DNA of 64,000 nt from Kitasatospora xanthocidica (GTDB lineage Bacteria > Actinomycetota > Actinomycetes > Streptomycetales > Streptomycetaceae), in assembly GCF_014656195.1 (NCBI RefSeq), contig NZ_BNBY01000022.1, positions 83,128 through 147,127 on the forward strand, written 5' to 3'. The position numbers were made by a program, and so were the translations under genes. Below, in pieces: positions 19,700 through 27,974 of this stretch (within the stretch, counting starts at the first letter, position 1; each line of letters begins with the position of its first letter). Under the pieces are notes generated by a model. It saw only the letters and a list, made by a program, of their open reading frames with translations. It was not told the DNA's origin and searched no databases.

Positions 19700-21811
19700 G
19701 TGAGTGCCGAAACGACCGTGCCGTCCGCGCTGCTGGCCGGCGACGACGGTTCCAACTACACCGCGCGGCACCTGCTCGTCCTGGAGGGGCTGGAGGCGGT
19801 CCGCAAGCGCCCCGGCATGTACATCGGCTCGACCGACAGCCGCGGCCTGATGCACTGCCTCTGGGAGATCATCGACAACTCCGTCGACGAGGCGCTGGGC
19901 GGCTACTGCGACCGCATCGACGTCGTGCTGCACCCGGACTCCTCCGTCGAGGTCCGCGACAACGGCCGCGGCATCCCGGTGGACGTCGAGCCCAAGACCG
20001 GGCTGTCCGGCGTCGAGGTCGTGATGACCAAGCTGCACGCCGGCGGCAAGTTCGGCGGCGGCTCCTACGCGGCCTCCGGCGGTCTGCACGGCGTCGGCGC
20101 CTCGGTCGTCAACGCCCTCTCCGCCCGGCTGGACGTCGAGGTCGACCGCAACGGCCACACCCACGCGATCAGCTTCCGCCGCGGCACCCCCGGCATCTTC
20201 ACCGAGACCAGCCCGGACGCGCCGTTCGAGCCCGCCAACGGCATGACCAAGGCCCGCAAGGTGCCGAAGACCCGCACCGGCACCCGGATCCGCTACTGGG
20301 CCGACCGGCAGATCTTCCTCAAGGACGCCAAGCTCACCCTGGACACGCTGCACAGCCGCGCCCGGCAGACGGCCTTCCTCGTCCCCGGCCTGACCATCGT
20401 GGTGCGTGACGAGCGGCTCACCGAGAGCGAGAAGGTCGAGGAGTCGGTCTTCCGCTACGACGGCGGCATCGCCGAGTTCTGCGAGTTCCTGGCCCCCGAC
20501 AAGCCGGTCTGCGACGTGCTGCGGCTGCGCGGCGAGGGCAGCTTCAAGGAGACCGTGCCGGTCCTGGACGAGCTCGGGCACATGACCCCCACCGAGGTCA
20601 CCCGCACCCTCGGCGTGGACATCGCGCTGCGCTGGGGCGCCGGCTACGACACCACCCTGCGCTCCTTCGTCAACATCATCGCCACCCCCAAGGGCGGCAC
20701 CCACGTCACCGGCTTCGAGCGCTCGCTGGCCAAGACCGTCAACGAGGCCCTGCGGGCGGGCAAGCTGCTGCGCGTGGCCGAGGACGACATCACCAAGGAC
20801 GACGCCACCGAGGGCCTCACCGCGGTGGTCACCGTCCGGCTGGCCGAGCCGCAGTTCGAGGGCCAGACCAAGGAGGTGCTCGGCACCTCCGCGGCCAACC
20901 GGATCGTGGCCGCCGTCGTCGCCAAGGAGCTCAAGGCCTTCCTCACCTCGTCCAAGAAGGACGAGAAGCTGCAGGCCAGGGCCGTGCTGGACAAGGTCGT
21001 CGCGGCCGCCCGCACCCGGGTCGCCGCCCGCCAGCACAAGGAGGCCCAGCGCCGCAAGACGGCGCTGGAGACCAGCTCGCTGCCCGCCAAGCTGGCCGAC
21101 TGCCGCAGCGACGACGTCGACCGCAGCGAACTGTTCATCGTCGAGGGTGACTCCGCGCTCGGCACCGCCAAGCTCGCCCGCAACTCCGAGTTCCAGGCGC
21201 TGCTGCCGATCCGCGGCAAGATCCTCAACGTGCAGAAGGCCTCGGTGAGCGACATGCTCAAGAACGCCGAGTGCGCCGCGATCATCCAGGTGATAGGGGC
21301 CGGTTCGGGCCGCACCTTCGACATCGACCAGGCCCGCTACGGCCGGGTCATCTTCATGGCCGACGCCGACGTCGACGGCTCGCACATCCGCACCCTGCTG
21401 CTCACCCTCTTCCACCGCTACATGCGGCCGATGGTCGAGCAGGGCCGGGTCTTCGCCGCGGTGCCGCCGCTGCACCGGATCGAGCTCACCAGCCCCAAGC
21501 GTGGCCAGGAGAAGTACCACTACACCTACTCCGACGCCGAACTGCGTTCCACCCTGCTGGAGTTCCAGCGCAAGGGGCAGCGCTGGAAGGAGCCGGTGCA
21601 GCGCTACAAGGGTCTGGGCGAGATGGACGCCGACCAGCTGGCCGAGACCACCATGGACCCGCGCCACCGCACGCTGCGCCGGATCAACCTGGGCGACCTG
21701 GAGCAGGCCGAGCGGATCTTCGACCTGCTGATGGGCAACGACGTCGCCCCGCGCAAGGAGTTCATCGTGGACTCGGCGGCCACCCTGGACCGCTCCCGCA
21801 TCGACGCCTGA
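19700..21811 (+). CDS. parE: DNA topoisomerase IV subunit B (ParE)
   Basis: This is the ATPase subunit of topoisomerase IV, which decatenates replicated chromosomes together with ParC. It has 703 residues. The GHKL ATPase shows EIIDNSVDEAL, RDNGRGIPVD and LHGVGASVVNALS; the transducer follows. The TOPRIM domain shows FIVEGDSALG, LPIRGKILNV and MADADVDGSHI for metal binding, and a GyrB-type C-terminus contains RYKGLGEMDADQL. The GTG at 19700 follows GAGGAG by about 9 bases. It is distinguished from GyrB by the EGDSALGTAK variant and by linkage to hrdB. Its partner parC lies 12 kb downstream on the other strand. Confidence 0.93.
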   Translation: MSAETTVPSALLAGDDGSNYTARHLLVLEGLEAVRKRPGMYIGSTDSRGLMHCLWEIIDNSVDEALGGYCDRIDVVLHPDSSVEVRDNGRGIPVDVEPKTGLSGVEVVMTKLHAGGKFGGGSYAASGGLHGVGASVVNALSARLDVEVDRNGHTHAISFRRGTPGIFTETSPDAPFEPANGMTKARKVPKTRTGTRIRYWADRQIFLKDAKLTLDTLHSRARQTAFLVPGLTIVVRDERLTESEKVEESVFRYDGGIAEFCEFLAPDKPVCDVLRLRGEGSFKETVPVLDELGHMTPTEVTRTLGVDIALRWGAGYDTTLRSFVNIIATPKGGTHVTGFERSLAKTVNEALRAGKLLRVAEDDITKDDATEGLTAVVTVRLAEPQFEGQTKEVLGTSAANRIVAAVVAKELKAFLTSSKKDEKLQARAVLDKVVAAARTRVAARQHKEAQRRKTALETSSLPAKLADCRSDDVDRSELFIVEGDSALGTAKLARNSEFQALLPIRGKILNVQKASVSDMLKNAECAAIIQVIGAGSGRTFDIDQARYGRVIFMADADVDGSHIRTLLLTLFHRYMRPMVEQGRVFAAVPPLHRIELTSPKRGQEKYHYTYSDAELRSTLLEFQRKGQRWKEPVQRYKGLGEMDADQLAETTMDPRHRTLRRINLGDLEQAERIFDLLMGNDVAPRKEFIVDSAATLDRSRIDA

Positions 21812-21836
21812 CGCAGGTCTGCTGACCCGTCCGGCC

Positions 21837-21864
21837 GGGCCCTCCACCCACGGGTGGAGGGCCC
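21837..21864 (+). terminator. parE: Terminator after parE
   Basis: GGGCCCTCCACCC (21837-21849) pairs perfectly with GGGTGGAGGGCCC (21852-21864), followed by GCGCGTTTTCCTT, a rare T-rich trailer. Confidence 0.92.
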
Positions 21865-21977
21865 GCGCGTTTTCCTTCCACCCGAGCTCCACCCCGGCTC
21901 CGATCAGCGGGAACGCCCCGGTCCGTAGCGTCGGAGAGGTCAGCAGAACCCTTTCCGTCGGGACGGAGAAACAGCCG

Positions 21978-22442
21978 ATGAGTGCCCTCGCCAACCTCCT
22001 CGTCATCGCCGTGGTGGTGATCGTGGTGGTCCAGCGCCAGATGCGGGTGCAGCGCCTGGAGACCGAGCGCCGCTTCTGGCTGCTGCCACTGATCCTGGGC
22101 GCGCTCGCGCTGCGCGACCCGCAGCTGATCGACCACGGGCACACCGGTCTCTCGGTCGCCCTGCTGACCGCCGGACTGGTCACGGTGCTCGCCATGGGCT
22201 CCGTCTGGGGCTGGACCGTCCGGCTCTGGCGGGACGCCGACGGCACCGTCCTGGCCAAGGGCACCAAGGCCACGATGGCCGCCTGGGGTGGGATGATCGC
22301 CGTCCGGGTCGCCCTGTACGGGATCGGCTCGGCGCTGCACGTCCACCAGTCGGGCAGTTCGCTGATGCTCGGCATGGCGGTCCTGCTGCTGGTGCGCTCG
22401 CTCGTGGTGAACTGGCGGGCCCGGATGCTGGAGCCCGCGTAG
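21978..22442 (+). CDS. DUF1453-like integral membrane protein
   Basis: The 154-residue protein has four hydrophobic segments (about 4-20, 35-45, 58-78 and 95-140). The charged motif QRQMRVQRLETERRFWLLPLILG is typical of the DUF1453/CcdC-like family. Function is unknown. A GGAG lies 11 bases before the ATG at 21978. It is followed after about 110 bases by a two-component system read in the same direction, so it may share a transcript with it. Confidence 0.75.
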   Translation: MSALANLLVIAVVVIVVVQRQMRVQRLETERRFWLLPLILGALALRDPQLIDHGHTGLSVALLTAGLVTVLAMGSVWGWTVRLWRDADGTVLAKGTKATMAAWGGMIAVRVALYGIGSALHVHQSGSSLMLGMAVLLLVRSLVVNWRARMLEPA

Positions 22443-22455
22443 CGGTCCGCCGCAC

Positions 22456-22506
22456 CGCAGTGATCCGACCCCAGTGATCCGACCGCAGTGATCCAGCGCA
22501 GTGACC
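22456..22506 (+). repeat. 14-bp tandem repeat upstream of the sensor kinase
   Basis: CCGCAGTGATCCGA-like units repeat about 3.5 times with small changes, ending some 45 bases before the sensor kinase start. Confidence 0.75.
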
Positions 22507-22550
22507 ACCGCCGGTGAGCCCCGGGCCACCGTGAGCACGAGGAGGCATCC

Positions 22551-23711
22551 GTGGCCGGGTGGTACGGGACCCGCTGGCCGTCCCGCGAGGGGCTGGAACG
22601 CGAGGCCGAGAGCCGGCCACGGCGGATCCTCACGGTGCTGGGGCGGATCGTCCTGCTGAGCGTGGTCTGCTGGGGCACCTTCTCCGGCGGCCGGTACACC
22701 GGCTGGGCCCTCGCGGCGGCGGTGGCCGGACTGGTCGCGGCCGTCGCCCTCAGCGTCGGTTTCCTGCGCGCCACCCGGGAGCAGCGCCCGGTGCCGTCGT
22801 CGGTGTCCGCCGTCGCCGTGTTCGGGGCCGGCTGGGTGGCCCACTGGGGGCAGGCCCCCACGCTCGGCGACGTCCTGTGGTGCGGGCTGGCCGTGATCTC
22901 GCTGGTCCGGTTGCCACTGGTGCCCGCGGTGGTCGTCGCGGTGGCGGCCATGGGCTCGTACACGGCGGTCAGTCCGGCGGACTGGGTGGGGATCGGCGGC
23001 ACCGTGGTCGGGATCGCTCTGCTCGGCTACCTGCTGCGGCTGGACGTCGAGGCGCGCGGCACCGCGCGCCGGCTGCTGGTGCAGGAGCGTGCCGCCCGGG
23101 CGGCCGAGGCGGAGAGCGCCGCGCTCGCCGAACGGGCCAGGATCGCCCGGGAGATCCACGACGTGCTCGCCCACAGCCTCTCCGCGCAGCTCGTCCACCT
23201 GGAGGCGGCCCGGCTGATGCTGGAGCGCGGCACCGACCGGGAGCAGATCCGCGAACGGGTCGTCGCCGCCCGGAGGATGGCGCAGGACGGGCTGGTCGAG
23301 ACCAGGCAGGCACTGTCCGCGCTGCGCGGGGAGCTCACGCCGGTCGGGGAGTTCCTGGTCGAGCTGACCGGCCGGGAGCGGGCCGCCCTCGTCGTCACCG
23401 GCACGCCCCGGCCGCTCGCCGCCGAGCCCGCCCTCGCGCTGCGGCGCACCGCGCAGGAGGCGGTGACCAATGTGCGCAAGCACGCGCCCGGCGCCCGCTG
23501 CTCCGTGGAACTGCGCTACCTGGAGGGGGTGGTGGAGCTGGAGGTGCGCAACACCCGCCCGCCGCGCGCCCAGGCCGGGGATGAGCTCGCCGACAGCGGC
23601 AGCGGGTACGGTCTGCTGGGAATGCGCGAACGCGCGGAACTGCTCGGCGGCACGCTGCGGGCGGGGCCGGAGGACGGAGGGTGGCGCGTGCTGCTGCGGG
23701 TGCCGGCATGA
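22551..23711 (+). CDS. NarL-type sensor histidine kinase
   Basis: The 386-residue membrane kinase has about four transmembrane segments in residues 28-165. A HisKA_3 dimerisation domain follows with the phospho-accepting His203 in AREIHDVLAHSLSAQLVHLE, then a HATPase domain with RRTAQEAVTNVRKHA and SGYGLLGMRERAELLGG. It phosphorylates the response regulator encoded next, whose ATG overlaps this stop codon (ATGA). GAGGCATCC precedes the GTG start. The signal is unknown; linkage to the acetate-uptake operon just downstream suggests, but does not prove, control of that operon. Confidence 0.9.
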   Translation: MAGWYGTRWPSREGLEREAESRPRRILTVLGRIVLLSVVCWGTFSGGRYTGWALAAAVAGLVAAVALSVGFLRATREQRPVPSSVSAVAVFGAGWVAHWGQAPTLGDVLWCGLAVISLVRLPLVPAVVVAVAAMGSYTAVSPADWVGIGGTVVGIALLGYLLRLDVEARGTARRLLVQERAARAAEAESAALAERARIAREIHDVLAHSLSAQLVHLEAARLMLERGTDREQIRERVVAARRMAQDGLVETRQALSALRGELTPVGEFLVELTGRERAALVVTGTPRPLAAEPALALRRTAQEAVTNVRKHAPGARCSVELRYLEGVVELEVRNTRPPRAQAGDELADSGSGYGLLGMRERAELLGGTLRAGPEDGGWRVLLRVPA

Positions 23712-24397
23712 CGGAGGCGGTCACCAGGGTGCTGGTGGCGGACGACCAGACGGTGGTGCGCGAGGGCATCGTGATGCTGCTGGGGCTGCTGCCCGGCATC
23801 GAGGTGGTCGGCGCGGCGGGGGACGGGGAGGAGGCCGTCGCCCTGGTGGAGCGGTACCACCCGGACGTGGTGCTGATGGACCTCCGGATGCCGCGCTGCG
23901 ACGGCGTGGAGGCGACCCGGCGGATCCGGGCGGCGTACCCGGAGACCGAGGTGGTGGTGCTCACCACCTACGCCGACGACGACTCGCTGTTCCCGGCGCT
24001 GCAGGCCGGAGCGCGCGGCTACCTCACCAAGGACGCCGGCGCCGAGGAGATCGCCCGGGCTGTCGCGGACGTCCGCGCGGGTGCGGCCGGGCTCTCGCCG
24101 CAGGTCCAACTCCGCTTGCTGGAGCGGCTGTCGGAGCAGCCGGGCCGGTCCGGCCCGGCGGCCGAGCGGCCCGCCGCCCGGCCGCGGGAGCTGCCCGACG
24201 GGCTGACCGTGCGGGAGGCCGAGGTGCTGGCGCTGATCGCGGAGGGGCTCTCCAACGCCGAGATCGCCCAGCGGCTGTTCGTCAGCCAGGCCACCGTGAA
24301 GACGCACATCAACAACCTGTTCGCCAAGACGGCGGTGCGGGACCGGGCGCAGGCGGTCGCGTACGCGTTCCGACACGGAATCACCGGTACGCAGTAG
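23708..24397 (+). CDS. NarL/FixJ-family response regulator
   Basis: The 229-residue regulator has a receiver domain (LVADDQTVVREG, phospho-acceptor Asp58 in VLMDLRMP, Thr in VVLTTYADDD, Lys in LTKDAG). After a Pro/Ala linker of about 35 residues comes a LuxR-type helix-turn-helix (LTVREAEVLALIAEGLSNAEIAQRLFVSQATVKTHINNLFAKT). The ATG overlaps the kinase stop as ATGA, showing translational coupling. It probably activates or represses nearby genes; actP lies about 0.8 kb downstream in the same direction. Confidence 0.93.
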   Translation: MTEAVTRVLVADDQTVVREGIVMLLGLLPGIEVVGAAGDGEEAVALVERYHPDVVLMDLRMPRCDGVEATRRIRAAYPETEVVVLTTYADDDSLFPALQAGARGYLTKDAGAEEIARAVADVRAGAAGLSPQVQLRLLERLSEQPGRSGPAAERPAARPRELPDGLTVREAEVLALIAEGLSNAEIAQRLFVSQATVKTHINNLFAKTAVRDRAQAVAYAFRHGITGTQ

Positions 24398-24527
24398 TAG
24401 TCGGATGAGTGCCTGTCGGATCATCGACCACCTCATCGAGTGAACGTATCTGCGATGGTCGGAGGGGCCGTCCGGCGGCCTCCATCATGGTTCGGGACAG
24501 AACGTCCGGCCCGTCGCAGGAGCAGCA

Positions 24528-25223
24528 GTGCCACAGCAGCAGACGAGCAGTCCCGGTCAGGGGCAGCGTTTCGACTGGTGGGCCGCTCCGGCTGCCGCCA
24601 CCCCGTCGGACGCCGTCCCGTCCGACCCCCCTGTGCCCGGTGCCGCTCTGTCCGGCGTCCCCTCGCCCGGTGCCCCGTCCGGCACCCCGTCCGAGCCGCC
24701 GGCCCCGCACCGCCGACCGGCCGTACCGGCGCAGCCCGCACCCGCCCGGACGGCCCCCGTCCGGGCGGAGCGGTCACCGGCGCCGGCCACGGCCGAGCCG
24801 GTGGCCGGCAGCGCTCCGGCGGGCCGGTCCGCGGGACCGGCGGACCGGCGGGACACCCCGGTCCCGGCGGCGGTCCCGGCGGCCGAGGCCGCCCCGGCCG
24901 CCACCACCGACAGCACCGAGGTCTACCGGGCCGTCCAGGCCAGCGCCGCCTTCCAGGACATCCGCCACAGCTACCGGTCGTTCGTCTTCCCGGTCTCCGG
25001 CGTCTTCCTCGGCTGGTACCTGATGTACGTCGCCGCCCAGGCCGCCGCCCCCGGCCTGATGCGCATCCAGGTGGCCGGGCCGTTCAACGTCGCCTGGCTG
25101 CTGGGCCTGCTGCAGTTCGCCTCCACCTTCCTGCTCACCTGGCTCTACGCCCGCAACGCCCGGACCAAGCGCGACCGCGCCGCCCTGGGGCTGCGCTGGG
25201 ACACCCAGGACCAACTGCGATGA
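24528..25223 (+). CDS. DUF485 membrane protein, partner of the acetate symporter
   Basis: The 231-residue protein has a Pro/Ala-rich cytoplasmic N-terminus of about 125 residues, much longer than usual DUF485 proteins (near 100 residues). The conserved part is FQDIRHSYRSFVFPVSGVFLGWYLMYV, a second membrane helix (FNVAWLLGLLQFASTFLLTWLYA) and a basic RNARTKRDRAALG end. DUF485 genes nearly always precede actP. GAGGAG stands upstream of the GTG start, and the stop overlaps the actP start (ATGA). It is likely a small accessory subunit. Confidence 0.88.
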   Translation: MPQQQTSSPGQGQRFDWWAAPAAATPSDAVPSDPPVPGAALSGVPSPGAPSGTPSEPPAPHRRPAVPAQPAPARTAPVRAERSPAPATAEPVAGSAPAGRSAGPADRRDTPVPAAVPAAEAAPAATTDSTEVYRAVQASAAFQDIRHSYRSFVFPVSGVFLGWYLMYVAAQAAAPGLMRIQVAGPFNVAWLLGLLQFASTFLLTWLYARNARTKRDRAALGLRWDTQDQLR

Positions 25224-27010
25224 CGAGCGTGATGACCACCCTGATGACCGGCGCGGTGAAGAACACGGTGACGACCGTGCTGACGACCGCCACCCCGCCC
25301 CCCGTCGCCCCCACCGGCGACCACCACTCGCTCGCGATCGCGCTGTTCGCCGTCGTCGTCCTGGTCACCCTGGGCATCACCCTCTGGGTCGGCCGCCGGG
25401 GCAACGCCGCCGAGGACTTCTACGCCGGCGGCCGCGACTTCACCCCGCTGCAGAACGGCTTCGCGCTCTCCGGCGACTACCTGTCCGCCGCCTCCTTCCT
25501 GGGCGTCGCCGGGCTGATCGCCCTGTACGGCTACGACGGCGTGCTCTACAGCATCGGCTTCCTGGTCGCCTGGCTGGTCGTGCTGATGCTGGTCGCCGAG
25601 CTGGTCCGCAACGCCGGCCGGTACACCCTCGCCGACGTGCTCGCGCTGCGGCTGCGCCGGCGCAAGGTGCGCGCCGCGGCCGGCGGCGCCAGCGTCGTCG
25701 TGACCCTGCTCTACCTGGTCGCCCAGATGGTCGGCGCCGGTTCGCTGGTCGCCCTGCTGCTCGGCACCGACAGCCCGGCCGCCCGGACCTGGACGATCAT
25801 CGCGGTCGGCGCCCTGATGATCGTCTACGTCACGATCGGCGGGATGCGGGCCACCACCTGGATCCAGATCATCAAGGCCTTCCTGCTGGTCACCGGCTCG
25901 GTGCTGCTCACCGTGCTGCTCGTGGTCCGCTTCCACGGCGACCTCGGCGAGCTGATGCGCCAGGCGGCGCAGCACAGCGGCGCCGGGCGCCGCTACCTGG
26001 AGCCCGGGCTCAAGTACGGCAAGACCTTCACCAGCCGGCTGGACTTCTTCAGCCTCGGCCTCGCCCTGGTGCTCGGCACCGCGGGCCTGCCGCACATCCT
26101 GTCCCGCTTCTACACCGTGCCCACCGCGCGGGCCGCCCGGCGCTCCACGATGTGGGCGATCGGCCTGGTCGGCGGCTTCTACCTGATGGCCATCGCGCTC
26201 GGCCTCGGCGCCACCGCGCTGGTCGGCTCGGCCGAGGTGCGGCACGCCAACTCGGCCGGGAACACCGCCGTCCCGCTGCTCGCCCTGGTGCTCGGCGGCG
26301 GCAACGGCAGCACCGGCGGGGTGGTGCTGTTCGCGCTGATCTCGGCGATCGCCTTCGCCACCATCCTGGCCGTGGTCGCCGGGCTGACCCTGGCCTCCTC
26401 GGCGGCCTTCGCCCACGACATCTGGGCCGGGGCCTGGCGCAACCGGCCACGGCGGGAGCGGACGGGGCGGCAACGGGCCGGCCTGCGCGGGCGGGTGAGC
26501 CGGCCGGCGGCCGAGGGCGTCCCGGCCTCCCGGTCGGGCGAGGACCCGGGGCCCGCGGCCGGCGAGCAGCAGGAGGTCGTGGTCGCCCGGTTCGCGGCCG
26601 GCGGGATCGGCGCGGCGGCGATCGTGATCAGCCTCTACGCCCAGCAGCTGAACGTCGCCTTCCTGGTCGGCCTGGCCTTCGCCGTCGCGGCCTCGGCCAA
26701 CCTGCCCGTCCTGCTGTACAGCCTGTTCTGGTCGCGGTTCACCGCCCGGGGTGCGGTCTGGTCGGTGTACGGCGGGCTGGTCCCGGCCATCGTGCTGGTG
26801 TTCTTCTCGCCGGTGGTCTCGGGCACCAAGGTGGCGCTGTTCCCCGGTGTCGACTTCCACTGGTTCCCGCTGGAGAACCCCGGCATCGTCTCGATCCCGC
26901 TCGGGTTCCTGGCGGGCTGGATCGGGACGATCACCTCGCCCGAGCCGGCCGACCCGGACCGCTTCGCCGAGCTGGAGGTGCGTGCCCTCACCGGTGCGGG
27001 CGCGGCCTGA
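25220..27010 (+). CDS. actP: Cation/acetate symporter ActP (SSS family)
   Basis: The 596-residue protein is a sodium:solute symporter of the ActP branch, importing acetate and related short acids with a cation. Thirteen or so membrane helices are visible. Family motifs include DFYAGGRDFTPLQNGFALSGDYLSAASFLG near the N-terminus, GTAGLPHILSRFYTVPTARAARRS in the middle, and DIWAGAWRN. A long hydrophilic insert (about residues 405-455) interrupts the C-terminal half. The ATG overlaps the DUF485 stop. Strong hairpins and a MITE-like element follow. Acetate as substrate is inferred from the DUF485/actP pairing. Confidence 0.9.
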   Translation: MTSVMTTLMTGAVKNTVTTVLTTATPPPVAPTGDHHSLAIALFAVVVLVTLGITLWVGRRGNAAEDFYAGGRDFTPLQNGFALSGDYLSAASFLGVAGLIALYGYDGVLYSIGFLVAWLVVLMLVAELVRNAGRYTLADVLALRLRRRKVRAAAGGASVVVTLLYLVAQMVGAGSLVALLLGTDSPAARTWTIIAVGALMIVYVTIGGMRATTWIQIIKAFLLVTGSVLLTVLLVVRFHGDLGELMRQAAQHSGAGRRYLEPGLKYGKTFTSRLDFFSLGLALVLGTAGLPHILSRFYTVPTARAARRSTMWAIGLVGGFYLMAIALGLGATALVGSAEVRHANSAGNTAVPLLALVLGGGNGSTGGVVLFALISAIAFATILAVVAGLTLASSAAFAHDIWAGAWRNRPRRERTGRQRAGLRGRVSRPAAEGVPASRSGEDPGPAAGEQQEVVVARFAAGGIGAAAIVISLYAQQLNVAFLVGLAFAVAASANLPVLLYSLFWSRFTARGAVWSVYGGLVPAIVLVFFSPVVSGTKVALFPGVDFHWFPLENPGIVSIPLGFLAGWIGTITSPEPADPDRFAELEVRALTGAGAA

Positions 27011-27024
27011 GCCGTCGCGCCCCG

Positions 27025-27060
27025 GGGAACCCCGGCGGGCCTGGGGCCGCCGGGGTTCCC
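27025..27060 (+). terminator. actP: Terminator after actP
   Basis: GGGAACCCCGGCGG (27025-27038) pairs perfectly with CCGCCGGGGTTCCC (27047-27060), a 14-bp stem with an 8-base loop 14 bases after the stop. Confidence 0.9.
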
Positions 27061-27093
27061 GCCTGTCCGGGGGCGGATCCGGGCAGCCGGGGT

Positions 27094-27290
27094 TAGGGCG
27101 GGTCTGACAATTCCCGCCGGGCGCGCGACGCTCCCCCAGCCTTCGGCCGGGAGGTACCCCCAGGGCACAAGCGCACCTCGCCGCGTTGTCGTCGGTCGCC
27201 GATGCTCCGCATGGACTCCCTCCTCCGCCTTGCGATGCACGCACCCCAACGCCGCGCGCTGATCCGACGCGAATTGTCAGACACGCCCTA
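27094..27290. mobile_element. MITE-like element with 18-bp terminal inverted repeats and TA flanks
   Basis: GGGCGGGTCTGACAATTC (27096-27113) and GAATTGTCAGACACGCCC (27271-27288) are terminal inverted repeats with one mismatch. Both ends are flanked by TA (27094-27095, 27289-27290), as expected for a TA target duplication of the IS630/mariner type. The 193-bp interior contains a hairpin-forming CCCCCAGCCTTCGGCCGGGA segment and no transposase. It lies exactly between two convergent genes, and its right edge forms the stop codon of the response regulator gene. Similar sequences are, from memory, common in Streptomyces chromosomes. It would need a transposase in trans. Confidence 0.75.
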
Positions 27291-27974
27291 GGCCCGGGCC
27301 GCCAGCCCGTAGCGGTGCTCCGGGCGGCCGGTGTCGCCGTAGCGCAGGGTCAGCCGCAGCCGGCTGTCGCGTTCCAGCTGCTTGAGGTAGCGCTGCGCGG
27401 TGGAGCGGCTCAGCCCGGTGGCGTCCGCGACCTCCTGGGCGGACAGCGGCCGGCCCGCCCGGCGCAGCACCCCCATCACCAGGTCGGTGGTCGGCGCCGA
27501 GTGGCCCTTGGGCAGGGGCCCGGTCGGGGCGGCGGCGCTGCGCAGGGTCGCGAACAGCCGGTCCACCTCGTCCTGGCCCGCCTCCCGGGCGGGCGCGGCC
27601 AACGCGTGCCGCAGCTGCGCGTACGCCACCAGCTTCTCGCGCAGGCCGGCGAAGGTGAACGGCTTGACCAGGTACTGCAGCGCGCCGTGCTGCATGGCGG
27701 CGTGCACCGTGGACACGTCCCGGGCGGCGGTCACCATCATCACGTCGCAGGCCACCTGGCGGTCCCGGAGCCGGCGCACCAGGGCCAGTCCGGTCTCGTC
27801 GGGCAGGTGGTGGTCGAGCAGCAGCAGGTCCACCGGGCGGCGTTCCAGCGCGGCTAGCGCCTCCCCGGCCGAGTGCGCGGTGCCGGTGACCCGGAAGCCG
27901 GGCACCTTGGCCACGTACGCGGCGTGCACGTCGGCGACCCGGAAGTCGTCGTCCACCACGAGTACGTCGATCAT
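27288..27974 (-). CDS. CitB/DcuR-family response regulator
   Basis: The 228-residue protein has a receiver domain (VLVVDDDFRVADVH, Asp54 in LLLLDHHLPDETG, Thr in MMVTAARD, Lys in YLVKPF). A C-terminal helix-turn-helix follows (RPLSAQEVADATGLSRSTAQRYLKQLERDSRLRLTLRYGDTGRPEHRY). This is the CitB/DcuR layout used to control uptake of di- and tricarboxylates. The ATG overlaps the kinase stop codon (TGATG). The final TAG is made of the TA flank plus the first base of the MITE-like element, so the present C-terminus may have been set by the insertion. Confidence 0.92.
   Translation of the reverse strand: MIDVLVVDDDFRVADVHAAYVAKVPGFRVTGTAHSAGEALAALERRPVDLLLLDHHLPDETGLALVRRLRDRQVACDVMMVTAARDVSTVHAAMQHGALQYLVKPFTFAGLREKLVAYAQLRHALAAPAREAGQDEVDRLFATLRSAAAPTGPLPKGHSAPTTDLVMGVLRRAGRPLSAQEVADATGLSRSTAQRYLKQLERDSRLRLTLRYGDTGRPEHRYGLAARA

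Noticed and set aside
27093..27284. A 63-codon frame inside the MITE-like element
   Set aside because: It simply crosses the element between its terminal repeats and has no family resemblance or start context.
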